Of a stretch of 64,000 nucleotides of DNA, positions 36,501 through 45,762 are shown piece by piece. Within the stretch, counting starts at the first letter, position 1. Every line of letters starts with the position of its first letter. This DNA is from Bombardia bombarda (lineage: Eukaryota > Ascomycota > Sordariomycetes > Sordariales > Lasiosphaeriaceae): positions 3,495,001 through 3,559,000 of the forward strand of contig JAULSR010000001.1 in assembly GCA_030512295.1 (NCBI GenBank). Reading direction: 5' to 3'. The notes beneath the pieces are model-generated. The model was given only the letters and a program-made list of their open reading frames with translations, did not search any database and was not told where the DNA came from. The translations under genes and the position numbers were made by a program.

Positions 36501-36989
36501 GTCCTCGTCCCGTCGCGTGCGCTTGTGCCTATCGCGTAGTTTCTTTCTTGTCTGAGGACTTGGACTGCGCTCTAGTTTCCGCATCTCAGGCTGGCTTTGG
36601 TAACTCCTCAGCTCTGATTCAACCAAGCCGTCGTCGATCAAATGCGGGGCGGGAACCTTATCGTGTAGGGCCAAGCCCGAAAAGAGTCGGGATCTGTCGT
36701 CGACTGAGTGCTTTTTGTCAAGTTCATCGTGCTTCGAGGTCGCCTTCGTCTTCATGGCTGGGTGCATCAATCGAACGAGCCTATCGATGCTCTCGATAAG
36801 GCTGGGAGGGAATGTGTCGCCGCCAATTTCGGACATCTTCCGTTTGAAGGTCTCAAATGTATCAGACTCGAGTCGCTTGGCGATGGCAAACTCTGCGAGA
36901 TTCTTGTCTGCAAGTCCGATATGATTTCGCAGCTCAGAGACCACCTTACTCACAATGCCAATAAGCTCAAGTTCGAAAAGCTCGTCCAT
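33540..36989 (-). CDS. PRP22: Prp22-type DEAH-box splicing helicase, interrupted by an in-frame UAG
   Basis: Prp22 uses ATP to release mRNA from the spliceosome. Starting at 36989 (MDELFELELIGIVSKV) the frame runs through the N-terminal region, an Arg/Lys-rich linker and an S1 RNA-binding domain (GQVTGIKDFGAFVNLHG, DGLVHVSQISDGR), hits TAG at 36287-36285, and continues in the same frame with ATG at 36284 (VKVKVVSIQGTRIGLSMKDVD, the rest of S1). The 914-codon remainder keeps every helicase motif: GETGSGKT, TQPRRVAA, DEAH, SAT, the NIAETSITI and QRAGRAGRTGPG motifs, plus the C-terminal domain ending near YNKF. So the stop sits at a position usually Gln inside a conserved domain. Explanations are assembly error, pseudogene, readthrough, RNA editing or reinitiation at 36284. 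No good intron removes it. Confidence 0.88.
36285..36287 (-). other. In-frame UAG within PRP22 S1 domain
   Basis: The codon reads TAG on the minus strand, preceded by CGA and followed directly by ATG in the same frame. Both flanks encode conserved S1 sequence. A CAG-to-TAG transition is the simplest change that would produce it from the Gln common at this position. Confidence 0.9.
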
Positions 36990-37657
36990 CTTATAAGCAC
37001 TAGTAGAAGCAAGGCTTCCAGAGCGTAATTGACAGAGTCGGAACTCCCCAGCGATAAGTGCCACTTCCCACCAGGAAATATGGAGGACTTTCAAATGATC
37101 AAAATAGAAGAATTGGCAGCGAGCAACACGGAGCGCAACAGAATACTTATTTGTCTATTTACTGCGATCACCAGAGAGCTGGAGTAATGCCAAAGTGGAT
37201 TTGGCGTCAGGGAAATGCCTGCCACAAAACAAGCTGACAGCTCACAGCGGCCTTACCCGTGTCGTGCCCCACAATCCGTTTGAACTGGAGTTGTGGGGCG
37301 TACTGACTCGTACAGGTCTTATGTCGTAATTACCGATGAGGTTCCCGCCTACACAGAGATGGCTGCTTGAAATTTCAGATGTGTGCGACCGGGTGGAGTC
37401 CAGGCAGGTCCGACGGGAGACTGGTCTAGTGAGTGGACCTGTTTGCTGTCATCCCAACTTGGCATCACGAGACCCACTTAGCATTCGCGGTTGCCTCCTT
37501 GCCTTCCCTTGCCTTTCCTTGCCTTCCCTTCCGACCTATTCCCTTGCGCTCTCGATTGCCTGCCTCAGAATCAACACTTCTCTTTCTAAGCTCGATCATT
37601 CCGTCTGGGCGCGAAAACCAACTGTCTTGGTTGGTTTGGAACGCGTACTGTAGAACA
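36990..37657. promoter_or_regulatory. Divergent promoter region between PRP22 and the RING gene
   Basis: A 0.67 kb spacer between divergent starts. On the RING side, 37497-37535 is a pyrimidine-rich CTTGCCTTCCCTTGCC-type imperfect tandem repeat, typical of a fungal leader. No separate gene is seen. Confidence 0.4.
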
Positions 37658-38608
37658 ATGTCATCACCAGCAGCCAATGAGAATTCCACGTGCTGCGTAA
37701 TCTGTCTTGACCCTCTGGTTTCGCAGTGCGAGACACAGCCTTGCCAGCATAAAGATTTTGACTTCTTCTGCCTGGTGACTTGGCTGGAAGTACGAGCGAC
37801 CTGCCCGTTATGCAAGAGCAAGATTAGCGAGGTCCGGTACGATATCAGTGAGGATGGGAAGCAAGCAAAGATTTTTAAAGTCCCGGAGCGTCAAAGTAGT
37901 AGTAGCGGCGACGGCGGCAGCGACTCTCACCACTCCATACACGCACGACCATACGAAGACGAGGTCATCCGCAGGCGGCGTTTGATTTACCAACATAACC
38001 TCTACTCCCTTCACGTGGGATCAAATGTACGACGACGTACAGCATCATTGTACAGGGAGCTATCGCCACAATGTTTCTCGACGGACCCCGAGCTTGTTTC
38101 TCGAGCAAGGATCTGGTTACGCCGAGAACTGCGCGTCTTCCAATTTCTCAACGCGGACAACTCGGAACATGACAACCATCACGATTCAGACTCACAGAAC
38201 GCCCTTCAGATTCCTAGAAGCCGGTTCAACAAGACCGAGTGTTTGCTGGAATATATCGTCGCCATTCTAAAGACGATAGATACGCAGGACAGTTCAGGCC
38301 GGGCTGAAGATCTGATACAGGAGTTTATTGGTCGCGACAACACCCGACTCCTTCTCCACGAGCTGAGAGCTTGGCTTAGAAGTCCTTGTAGGTCGCTAAG
38401 TGAATGGGACCGTGTCGTTCAGTATAAAGACGAGACCACTACATCTCAGACAATACAAAGCGAAGAGAGAGAAGCCGACATCAGTTCACGTCCTTCACGC
38501 GCTTCTACTTACAGAATAGGCCGAAGGTCTGGCCGGCCAATATTACGACACGAGCCCTACAAGCTACAACGGCCCCATCTACCAATAAAACGATTTAATA
38601 TCGACTGA
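37658..38608 (+). CDS. RING-finger protein, probable E3 ubiquitin ligase
   Basis: A single-exon gene of 316 residues from MSSPAANEN. The frame is open 75 codons further upstream but that part is leader-like low complexity, so 37658 is preferred. An N-terminal RING of the fungal type is seen at about residues 13-55: CCVICLDPLV, then CETQPCQHKDFDFFC, then TCPLCK, giving a C3HC4-like zinc site. A Ser/Gly-rich linker and a conserved helical region (YEDEVIRRRRLIYQHNLYSLHVGSN, FSTDPELVSRARIWLRRELRVF) follow, as in fungal relatives of Topors. Through the RING it should recruit a ubiquitin (or SUMO) E2. The C-terminus is basic and Arg-rich. Substrates are unknown. Confidence 0.85.
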   Translation: MSSPAANENSTCCVICLDPLVSQCETQPCQHKDFDFFCLVTWLEVRATCPLCKSKISEVRYDISEDGKQAKIFKVPERQSSSSGDGGSDSHHSIHARPYEDEVIRRRRLIYQHNLYSLHVGSNVRRRTASLYRELSPQCFSTDPELVSRARIWLRRELRVFQFLNADNSEHDNHHDSDSQNALQIPRSRFNKTECLLEYIVAILKTIDTQDSSGRAEDLIQEFIGRDNTRLLLHELRAWLRSPCRSLSEWDRVVQYKDETTTSQTIQSEEREADISSRPSRASTYRIGRRSGRPILRHEPYKLQRPHLPIKRFNID

Positions 38609-39809
38609 GCAATTAAAGATCATATCGCATGTTCACTCAATATGCACACCGGGAGAATATTCGTCTGATCGATAACCTTGTTCTCATGTTGGGTGGGATA
38701 TGGCCCAATTCCGGAGCCTTGAGCTATTCTGGGACCCGTGACTCCCTATTTTAGCAGCCAAGGGTCTGCCAATTCCCGCCTCCTCGAGTCGTCTCGACGT
38801 TCTCTATAACTCCCAGACAAGAGAAGCGGAGAGGTTGTTGATGATCAGCAAATCCCTGATGGTGTATGTTATCTTCTCTTTTTCATTTAAATACATGTCT
38901 TGCTCTTCTTCGTTCCTTTTCTACGTCACTCTGCTTGCGGATGGTTACTATTGTATATGTCACTCACACGAGGTTTTGTCTTGTCAACATCTAGTACCGC
39001 CATCCATCCTCAAGCCGATGTAGTTAGTGATCTTTGCGTTTCTCGTTCGACACCATCAAGCGCGATGGTGCCGACGCGTCGTCTTGGATAGTCCGGTCAC
39101 AGGCGGATTTCAACGCTCCAGTCGCACCAAATCACCATGTAATAACATATATATTGTGTAAAAGAAACTCGATATTCTCGGCTCACCTTACACGGAATGG
39201 ATGGGAATCGTAAGAAGCGACGACCACGACAACCATGCGGTGACTGACTCCTGTTGGTTGGCACAACTTTGCATTTGAAGCCCTGAAAGAGTGTACTCGT
39301 GCTACATACTTTGTACTGGCTCGGTGCAGATACGGCTCGGAGATCCCCCCCCCCCCCACCCCCTTTTCTCGTTTTAACCGCCAGCTAGCGGCTCTGCTGA
39401 GCCAGGACACGTCCACATCGCCGTAAAATTTGTCTCACCAAGCATACGGAATGGATCAAAGATCCAGTACTAAGAAACAAAGAGGCTGTCACTGTTCTAC
39501 AGACCTGGCAAAGGGCTGGCAAGGGATTTTGTTTTTGGATTTTATTATCTCGGTAATGATAGTGGTCTTGGTCACAAAAAGTCAAATCAATATTTCTCCC
39601 AAACCATCAACTCCTCGAGTGACCCATCCATCCTGATTGGTTGCCCTTTCTTTCAGCTGTGGATCGTGTATGTTGTAAGCCAGTGCTGCTTGTATGCTCG
39701 AGGTTGGTTTGGTTCTGCCGCTCGTCGCGCTCGCCTCTCACCCGCCGCTTAGTCCTGTCTTCGGGCTTGTTGCTCCGCCCGCTCTAGACTAGACATCTCC
39801 CCTCGGCCC
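38609..39809. other. Gene-free segment after the RING gene
   Basis: 1.2 kb without a supportable gene. It includes a C13 run at 39345-39357. It begins the accessory-looking stretch that extends to about 44 kb. Confidence 0.4.
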
Positions 39810-40000
39810 CTAGGCACAGTCCTTCTTGCCACAGGGAGGGCACTACTCACCGGGGTGGCACGAACCGCACGACTTCAGATCATCGACGCAGCAAGACTGA
39901 ATGGTAACTTGTGTTAGTAATGGTTGACTGAGGTGCAGAGAAAAGGGGGAAAGGGAGAAATAGAAATGTTGGCCGCCACCATCTTGAATTCCTCTTGCAT
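39810..40000 (-). pseudogene. Degenerate copy of the small Cys-rich gene, with in-frame UAG
   Basis: A two-exon reading on the minus strand, 40000-39980 and 39896-39810, is paralogous to the Cys-rich gene at 40939-41423. Both copies splice after Lys-Met (donor in ATGGTRGCGRCCAAC), and exon 2 begins with (G/S)CC..DD...C.SCH.G. Here the frame meets TAG at 39845-39843 and then continues CPPCGKKDC to a TAG at 39812-39810. The cysteine spacing after the first stop matches the intact copy exactly. Either the copy is a pseudogene of 24 codons plus remnant, or the first UAG is bypassed. The sequence GGTGAGT at the stop also resembles a donor site. Confidence 0.4.
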
Positions 40001-40938
40001 TTTCAAGCCAGTTTTGTGAACCAACGTGCCGCTTTTAACAACTGTTGTTGGTCTACAAGATCACTGATTGTTATCTTGTCTCCTCGATGATACAGGTTAT
40101 CACTGTGGCTCTTATTAAGACCGTTCTCATGTATGCCTTCCAAGTCAGCTCCGCTGCCATATTCAACTCAAGATACTGTATACGAATAATACTACTACGT
40201 ACCTATTCGTACTGCCTGTCTGACCCCCACCCTTCCGAAGCTTGATTCACCCTGCTCCTTGCGTTTTGGAGATCTGGCAGGGGTGCAGTGTGTTAAACCG
40301 TTTTGGGCTAGCTTCTCGCAGGGGTTGCGGTTCGGCCCGGGCAGCCCATCATCCGCATTTATTTACATCCACATTTGTTTACGTCCACATTTGTCTACAT
40401 CCACTCTCCCCCCGGAACCCTTAACTGCCAGCGTTTTTGTTGTTGTGAGTGCTGAGCTGGGACACCTTGGTGTAACTCATTCTGCCGAGCGTACGGATAG
40501 ATCAACAGCTCTTTAGCAGCAAACAGCACAAGAATGTGTTGACCGTTCGTTAAGAACCGGGCATGAGGCACAACAAAAGGCAAGCATTGAACGGTGGTTA
40601 AATCTTCGAAGAGCCTTGTGCGCTTGATTAGGTACTATCTCCTGACGGTAACGACAGTGACTCTACTTTTAGATCTCAAAGAGCAAGACTCAGGAGAAAC
40701 CCCCGAAAAAAGAAAAGGCCGGCCAGCCTTCCTCATGGACCATCAACTCCATCACTGGTATGTTTCGAATTCATCGCTTTGCTTTAGATCGTAGATTGTT
40801 GAGCTATCGCAGATCGCATGACTTGTTTCCGCCTATACATCATGGCTGATTGTTAGTTCCAAGTGTTCGCAGCGGCTAACCAGAAGAAGAAGAAAGGACA
40901 AACCGTTGGCCATTGCCCTACTCATCATCCGAGCCTTC
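40001..40938. other. Gene-free spacer
   Basis: About 0.9 kb between the two Cys-rich copies. I see a few imperfect repeats of TTTACATCCACATTTG near 40361-40405 and no gene. Confidence 0.4.
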
Positions 40939-41423
40939 TTACGCACTACTATCCCCATTGTCCTTGTCCGAGGCGTCATACGGGTAGAGAGATCTGTAGG
41001 TCGGCGGCTTATCTTGGTCCGACGAGCAGTGCTCCGACGAGTCCTCGGCGTCGTCCGACGACGTATTGTTAGCTGGGACATAGTCCGAGGTATTTGGGGG
41101 AGCCCTATTTTCGCTGTTGTAGGAATCCGGTTCCTCGTAAATTGTAGCATAGTCTGAGCTATCCAGGGGAGCCCCGCCCTTGCTGTCGTCCGCACTCGGT
41201 TCATCGTCAACCGGGACATAGGAGCCATCAAGGGTAGCGGTTTCGTCGTTCTCGTTATCTGAGGCCAAGTCGGAGTTACAGTAATAATGTCCACAGTCGG
41301 CGCAAGCTTTGCCGTCGTGGCACGAACTGCACGGGCGATTATCGTCCTGGCAGCAACCCTGGAATTTAGGCCATTTTAGCAATATTTACAGATTAGCGGG
41401 AGGATAGTGTTGGTCGCTACCAT
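40939..41423 (-). CDS. Small acidic Cys-rich protein, unrecognised
   Basis: Exon 2 (41358-40939, 140 codons) is joined by a 62-bp intron (41420-41359) to an upstream exon ending in Lys-Met at 41421. The 41423 ATG would be the minimal start; the frame is open upstream to 41576. The product starts GCCQDDNRPCSSCHDGK and ACADCGHYYC, eight cysteines in about 27 residues plus two histidines, suggesting metal binding or disulfides. It is followed by a highly acidic Ser/Asp-rich tail with about two degenerate repeats of the form (D/N)S..(G/R)AP...SDY. No signal peptide is evident. A diverged copy of the Cys-rich exon lies at 39810-40000 with the same intron position, which argues that this is a real gene family. 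I do not recognise it and assign no function. Confidence 0.45.
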
Positions 41424-43127
41424 TTTCAACTCGGGTCTTGGAAAGTGAGGAGTTGGTTCGGATGGGGGTAGCAGGTTTTGGTAGGTATTTTTGCAGTCGG
41501 CTACTTGTCTGCAGCGTGAGATATGACATATGTATGTGCTGATGAAGCAGATATCCATGGCTTTCATGGAAGTCAAATCTCTCCCTTTTTCTAGACGACA
41601 GCCAACTCAGACTCTGAACAACTACAGCCACTTACTAGTGTTCTGATCAATTAGAGCTACGTGTCAGTCGATTGCTAACCAACTCAGTCTGGTGGCTTCC
41701 CAAGCATTATTGTGAAAAATTCCCTTATTCCGTCTCTACGAGGGATGGAAGATGTATATATACGTAATTTGCAATCCGCCGTCACTTTGGACCCTTGTTG
41801 AGCAGTCGTCGTGTTCTAAGTCCTGTGAACTTCCCCTCTATGCAGCCACTGCCGTACCGCATCCTGGCATCTTGTTTCTAGTCCCATCTTATTTTCATTA
41901 ATACACACCAGTTTCAGATCAAGCCACGTAGGTGGGGGTTTTTCTCGTGTGTTGTGTGTCATCGAAAGTAATGATATTCCGACCGGTATCTCTGCAACGA
42001 AGGGCGGTGATACAAATGTTTGCGTGACCAAAGAGCCATGCAAAGATCTCTTGTGACAGAGACATGACGGCAATGATCGGGCTGTTCTCAGGCCATAGGA
42101 CTATTATCCGACACACTACCCTGGTCAGAAGGCCACGCCCGCACGCACTGCAATTTTCACCCTGACGGAGGGGAGCAGGAGGGAGCACAAAGGCTGTTTG
42201 CCCAATTATAATTGCAGTTGCTATTAAACAGAGACCACTCCAATTAGTCACAGGACCTAACACCAACAGTCGTGTCATTTGGAGCTCAGGGCGTGTGAGT
42301 AGAATATAAAACGACCCCCGCATGCAAGGCCCATCAATGGAAGCAGGCATGACCTCTTTTCCAAAGTTCTAGCTTTTCCCGTCCACAAGCATCGGGCCTC
42401 TGCCTTCTTTCCCTCAGATATCGCACCTGCACCTGAAGAAGACTCAAAACTAACGTGTGGTTTGTCAAAGAAAAGTTCCGTGACAACCTACACATATACA
42501 ATCGACCCATCTTCGTGATGAAGGGCCAAATCACCGCACCAAATAGACCCGAAGCCCGTTGCGGAGGCTCTAGACCTAGCGGACAACGAGACTTTCTTCA
42601 CAGACGCCCGGGGGGTTACACGAACAACAAAGTCACTGCTGGCACTCAATCAGCACGGGTGGCTCTTGCACAGGCACAGGCACAAGCCTTTCACTACATC
42701 ATCTGTCAAGGGGCTCAATACGGTCTTCTCTCGTCCGGTACGTCTATGGTGCTCCTGAGGATCGACCGGACAGATTACAGAACTCTTCACTGCCAACCAA
42801 TCGTCCCCTCAGCGCAACTGCCGAGCCGAGTACCAGGGGCTATGCGATTCACTGCCGTAGATGTACTCCTCTGTCTTGTCATGATGAGCATCAGAAGTCA
42901 TAGTTTGATCGACGCCGAGTGTTGTAAATCCTTGACCAAGGCAGACTCTGTTCTATAAAGAGTTGAAGTGATGGCGAACGCCAGTGTGGATTTGCTCGTA
43001 ATAGGAGGAAGGAGAGAAAATATGACGACCCAATATTCCAGCCATCCAAGTCACAAAGCTCGCGCACTGGTAGCGTGGTGACCAGGGAGTTTGTAACGAT
43101 ATCCGCGCTCGCCACTGCTCATATTAG
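41424..43127. other. Gene-free segment
   Basis: 1.7 kb in the accessory-looking stretch. A 167-codon frame at 42455-42958 has no recognisable domain and I do not call it. Parts may belong to the 5' exon of the Cys-rich gene or to the decayed gene that follows. Confidence 0.4.
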
Positions 43128-43700
43128 CGATGGCGAGACGGCGTCCGCGTCAACCTCGAGGCCCGAGGAGAGCCCCCTACCGATATAGGTTCGCGTGACG
43201 AAGTGGCTGAGGATGACGCCGACACGACAGTACCGACGACCGAGCCCTGCACGCATGCCTGCCTGCTAGGTCTGAAGCACAACCTCGAGCTCGTCCATAC
43301 CTGTCCCGACGCAGATTCACACCTTGGGGGTAGAGCCATAGCCGATTTGGACTCTGGTATGCAAACAACAGGGCCGAGGCCTGCTCATGACACAACCCGT
43401 CACAAAATATCACTCGAGGAGTTCTCCTCTCTGATCAGTAAGCAACTGCAAAAGGATATGTTCAACAAATGTCGAGCGTAGTATGGGACCGGAGAACGAG
43501 GAGCGGTGAGGTGCATGTTCAAAATAGAACTTGGTGGCCATAAATACATCTTCAATTATGTCATTGACTTAACTGGGAACACTACTGAGTTCAACGGGTA
43601 TGCTACCCCAGGGACATCTTCGTGGTGGACAGGCTGGGGGGTGAGCTCATATTATTGTGGGCATATACACCGTCCGCTTTCCAAACTGCGAAGATCATAG
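43128..43700 (+). pseudogene. Remnant of a fungal kinase-like gene
   Basis: An open stretch without its own ATG runs from 43128 to 43481 and encodes HKISLEEFSSLISKQLQKD near its end. It is followed, in another frame from about 43514, by MFKIELGGHKYIF. These two blocks, in this order, resemble the start of the large fungal family of kinase-like proteins (an SLxEFxxLLxxQL helix, then a glycine-loop-like LF+V.L...GYTF strand). The rest of the kinase-like domain is absent, so I call it truncated and decayed. The resemblance is from memory of the family pattern and is weak. Confidence 0.3.
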
Positions 43701-44020
43701 TATCTGTATATACACCCATCATTCAAGATGCGGAACAATGCAACGTGAACATCAAACTATTTCCAATATTATCACATATGTACCCATCCTCCTCTCTCTT
43801 CAAGACAATACAAATAATAATCAAGGTAGACACGCAAAACAGAAAATGGCTAGATCTTGATTAACTAATTACATCCATCTCTTGATGCTGCTAATGCCGC
43901 TGCTGCTATTATCGTGGCGATCAAAGACGACCTAAACAGAACCTCCTACCCCAGAACTCCCAGCCCATCCATCCATCCCATTTTGTCTGCCCTCTCACCC
44001 TGCCTACCCAGTTTGCCTAC

Positions 44021-45762
44021 CTACCCCTTTGCATCCGGACCCACCCACTCAGGTCCCGTAAACAGACCAGACCAGACCAGACTGGACCAGACCAGACCAG
44101 CCCTCCTCTTTCCCATCACCCCCTTTCCCTTTCCCTCCCCCCTAACTCTCAACCCTCCAAAACTTCCACCCTTCCCTCTCCCCCACCCCCCATGCACGCC
44201 AACCAGCCTCTCCACCCCCTCATTCCCCTCCGCATTCAGAAAATTCTCCAAATCAATCTCCATCCCGCCCTCCTCATCCTCATCCATCCCATTCTTCAGC
44301 ACCGCCGGCCACAAGACCCCCACGCCGTCCCCGCCCAGCGTCGTCTCAAACTTCTGATACCCCTCCTCCTCCAGCCTCTCCTCCAGCCTGTCCAACTTCT
44401 CCCGCGGCACCCCGGGGCGCAGCAGCGTGATCGAACAACCGCCACCCCCCGCCCCCGTAAGCTTGGTCCACCCGATCCCCTCGTGGTCCACCAGCTCCCT
44501 CACCCGCTCCAGCCGCGGGTGCGACACCCCCAGACTAACCAGCAGCCCATGGTTGATGGTCATCAGCTCGCCCACCCTCCGCAGACACTCCTCGTCCCCG
44601 GTGTCGAACGACCGCTCCTCAATCAGATCCCGCGCGCTCTCCGTCACCTTGTCCACCGCGTCCAGTATGCTCCCGACCAGCTTCGGGTGCGCATGGCGCA
44701 GCCTCTCGACCTTGGCCACCTCGTGCGCCGTGCTCTTGGGCGTGCGCGTGTCCACCAGCAGCAGCGGCAGCTCGGGGAACTCGTACAGCGGCCGCACCGA
44801 CGGCGGGCGGCTGTAGTCGGTGCGCTGGAACAGCACCGCCTTGCCCTGCGTCGCGACCGTGTTGTCCACGCCGCTGGGGTTGCCGTGGATAAACATCTCG
44901 TAGACGAGCGCCCAGCGGTTGATGCGCTCGACCTGCAGGCGCGCCTCGTCGGCCGGCTGGTCCGGGTGCGGGCCCGAGAGCGTGCGCAGCTGCAGCAGCA
45001 GCGCCGCCGACATGCACACGGCGATGGTCGCGCTGCTCCCCAGCCCCGCGCCGATCGGGATCGTCGACCGCAGCGTGTACTGGCACCCGGGAAAGGACTG
45101 GGAGCCGAGCGAGAGGAACATGTAGAGGAAGGAGCCGGCGCTGTTTTGGTGGACCTTGCGGATCTCGCTGGGCTTGTCGCCGGACACGTCGGCGAGGTAG
45201 GGCTGGATGGCGGCGACGAGCTCGGGGTCGAGCGAGGTGACGAGGTCGTAGTAGTACTTCTTTTTGGACGGGTGCGAGAAGGTGGACCAGGGGAGCTCGT
45301 CGATGTTCCATGTGTGGTTGAAGTCGATGTCGGGGAAGCGCAGGGTGACGGTCCGGCGGGATTTGGAGAGGGTCGTGACGAGCAGGTAGGAGCGGAGGGA
45401 GATGGCGGCGGCTATTGCGGCCTGTGAGGGGGGGGGGGGGATGGTTAGGTATGTCTGTCTGGGGGGGGGTGGTTGTGATGTGGGAGAGAAGGGGAAAAAC
45501 CCACCTTGCCATGTACAACAGCATGCTCTCCAAAGACAATCACCTTGCCCGGCGCCGACACCATAAATGTAGGCAACATTGGGCTCGACTTCTTGCGATC
45601 CAGCTTTTTTCGAATGGTAAGTTTTATCCCGTTGCCGTTGGTGGTGCTGCTGCCGTTGGTAATGCCGTTGGTGCTGGCACCGTTGACGCTTGCTGCTGCT
45701 GTGCCGTGGCCATTGACGTGGACTTGGGCGTCTGGTAGCCTTCCAACTCCGTATTGCGCCAT
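44021..45762 (-). CDS. ERG12: Mevalonate kinase
   Basis: Two exons, 45762-45505 and 45421-44021 (83-bp intron with a C13 run), 552 residues. It phosphorylates mevalonate in the cytosol or peroxisome, supplying isoprenoids for sterols and prenyl groups. After a ~65-residue Asn/Gly/Thr-rich N-terminal extension come the GHMP kinase motifs: SAPGKVIVFGEHAVVHGK split by the intron, PIGAGLGSSATIAVCMSAA (ATP site), FIHGNPSGVDNTVATQGK, LLLVDTRTPKSTAHEV, and the C-terminal TKLTGAGGGGCSI. The usual fungal body ends near NGMDEDEEGGMEIDLENF and VERLVGV. The last ~50 codons are Gly/Arg-rich and then run through a GACCA pentamer repeat (44063-44100), so the tail may reflect a lost stop or frameshift. Its product pathway feeds RAM2 at 30.8-32.6 kb. 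Confidence 0.95.
44063..44100. repeat. Imperfect GACCA pentamer repeat
   Basis: Seven to eight imperfect copies of a five-base unit (ACCAG/GACCA) with one TGG interruption, overlapping the last codons assigned to mevalonate kinase. A five-base unit shifts frame when it expands or contracts. Confidence 0.8.

Noticed and set aside
42455..42958. 167-codon frame (+)
   Set aside because: No domain, no conserved motif and no supporting exons.
44192..45427. 411-codon frame on + strand opposite mevalonate kinase
   Set aside because: Antisense shadow of the GHMP kinase exon with Arg/Gln/Leu-rich composition and no domain.
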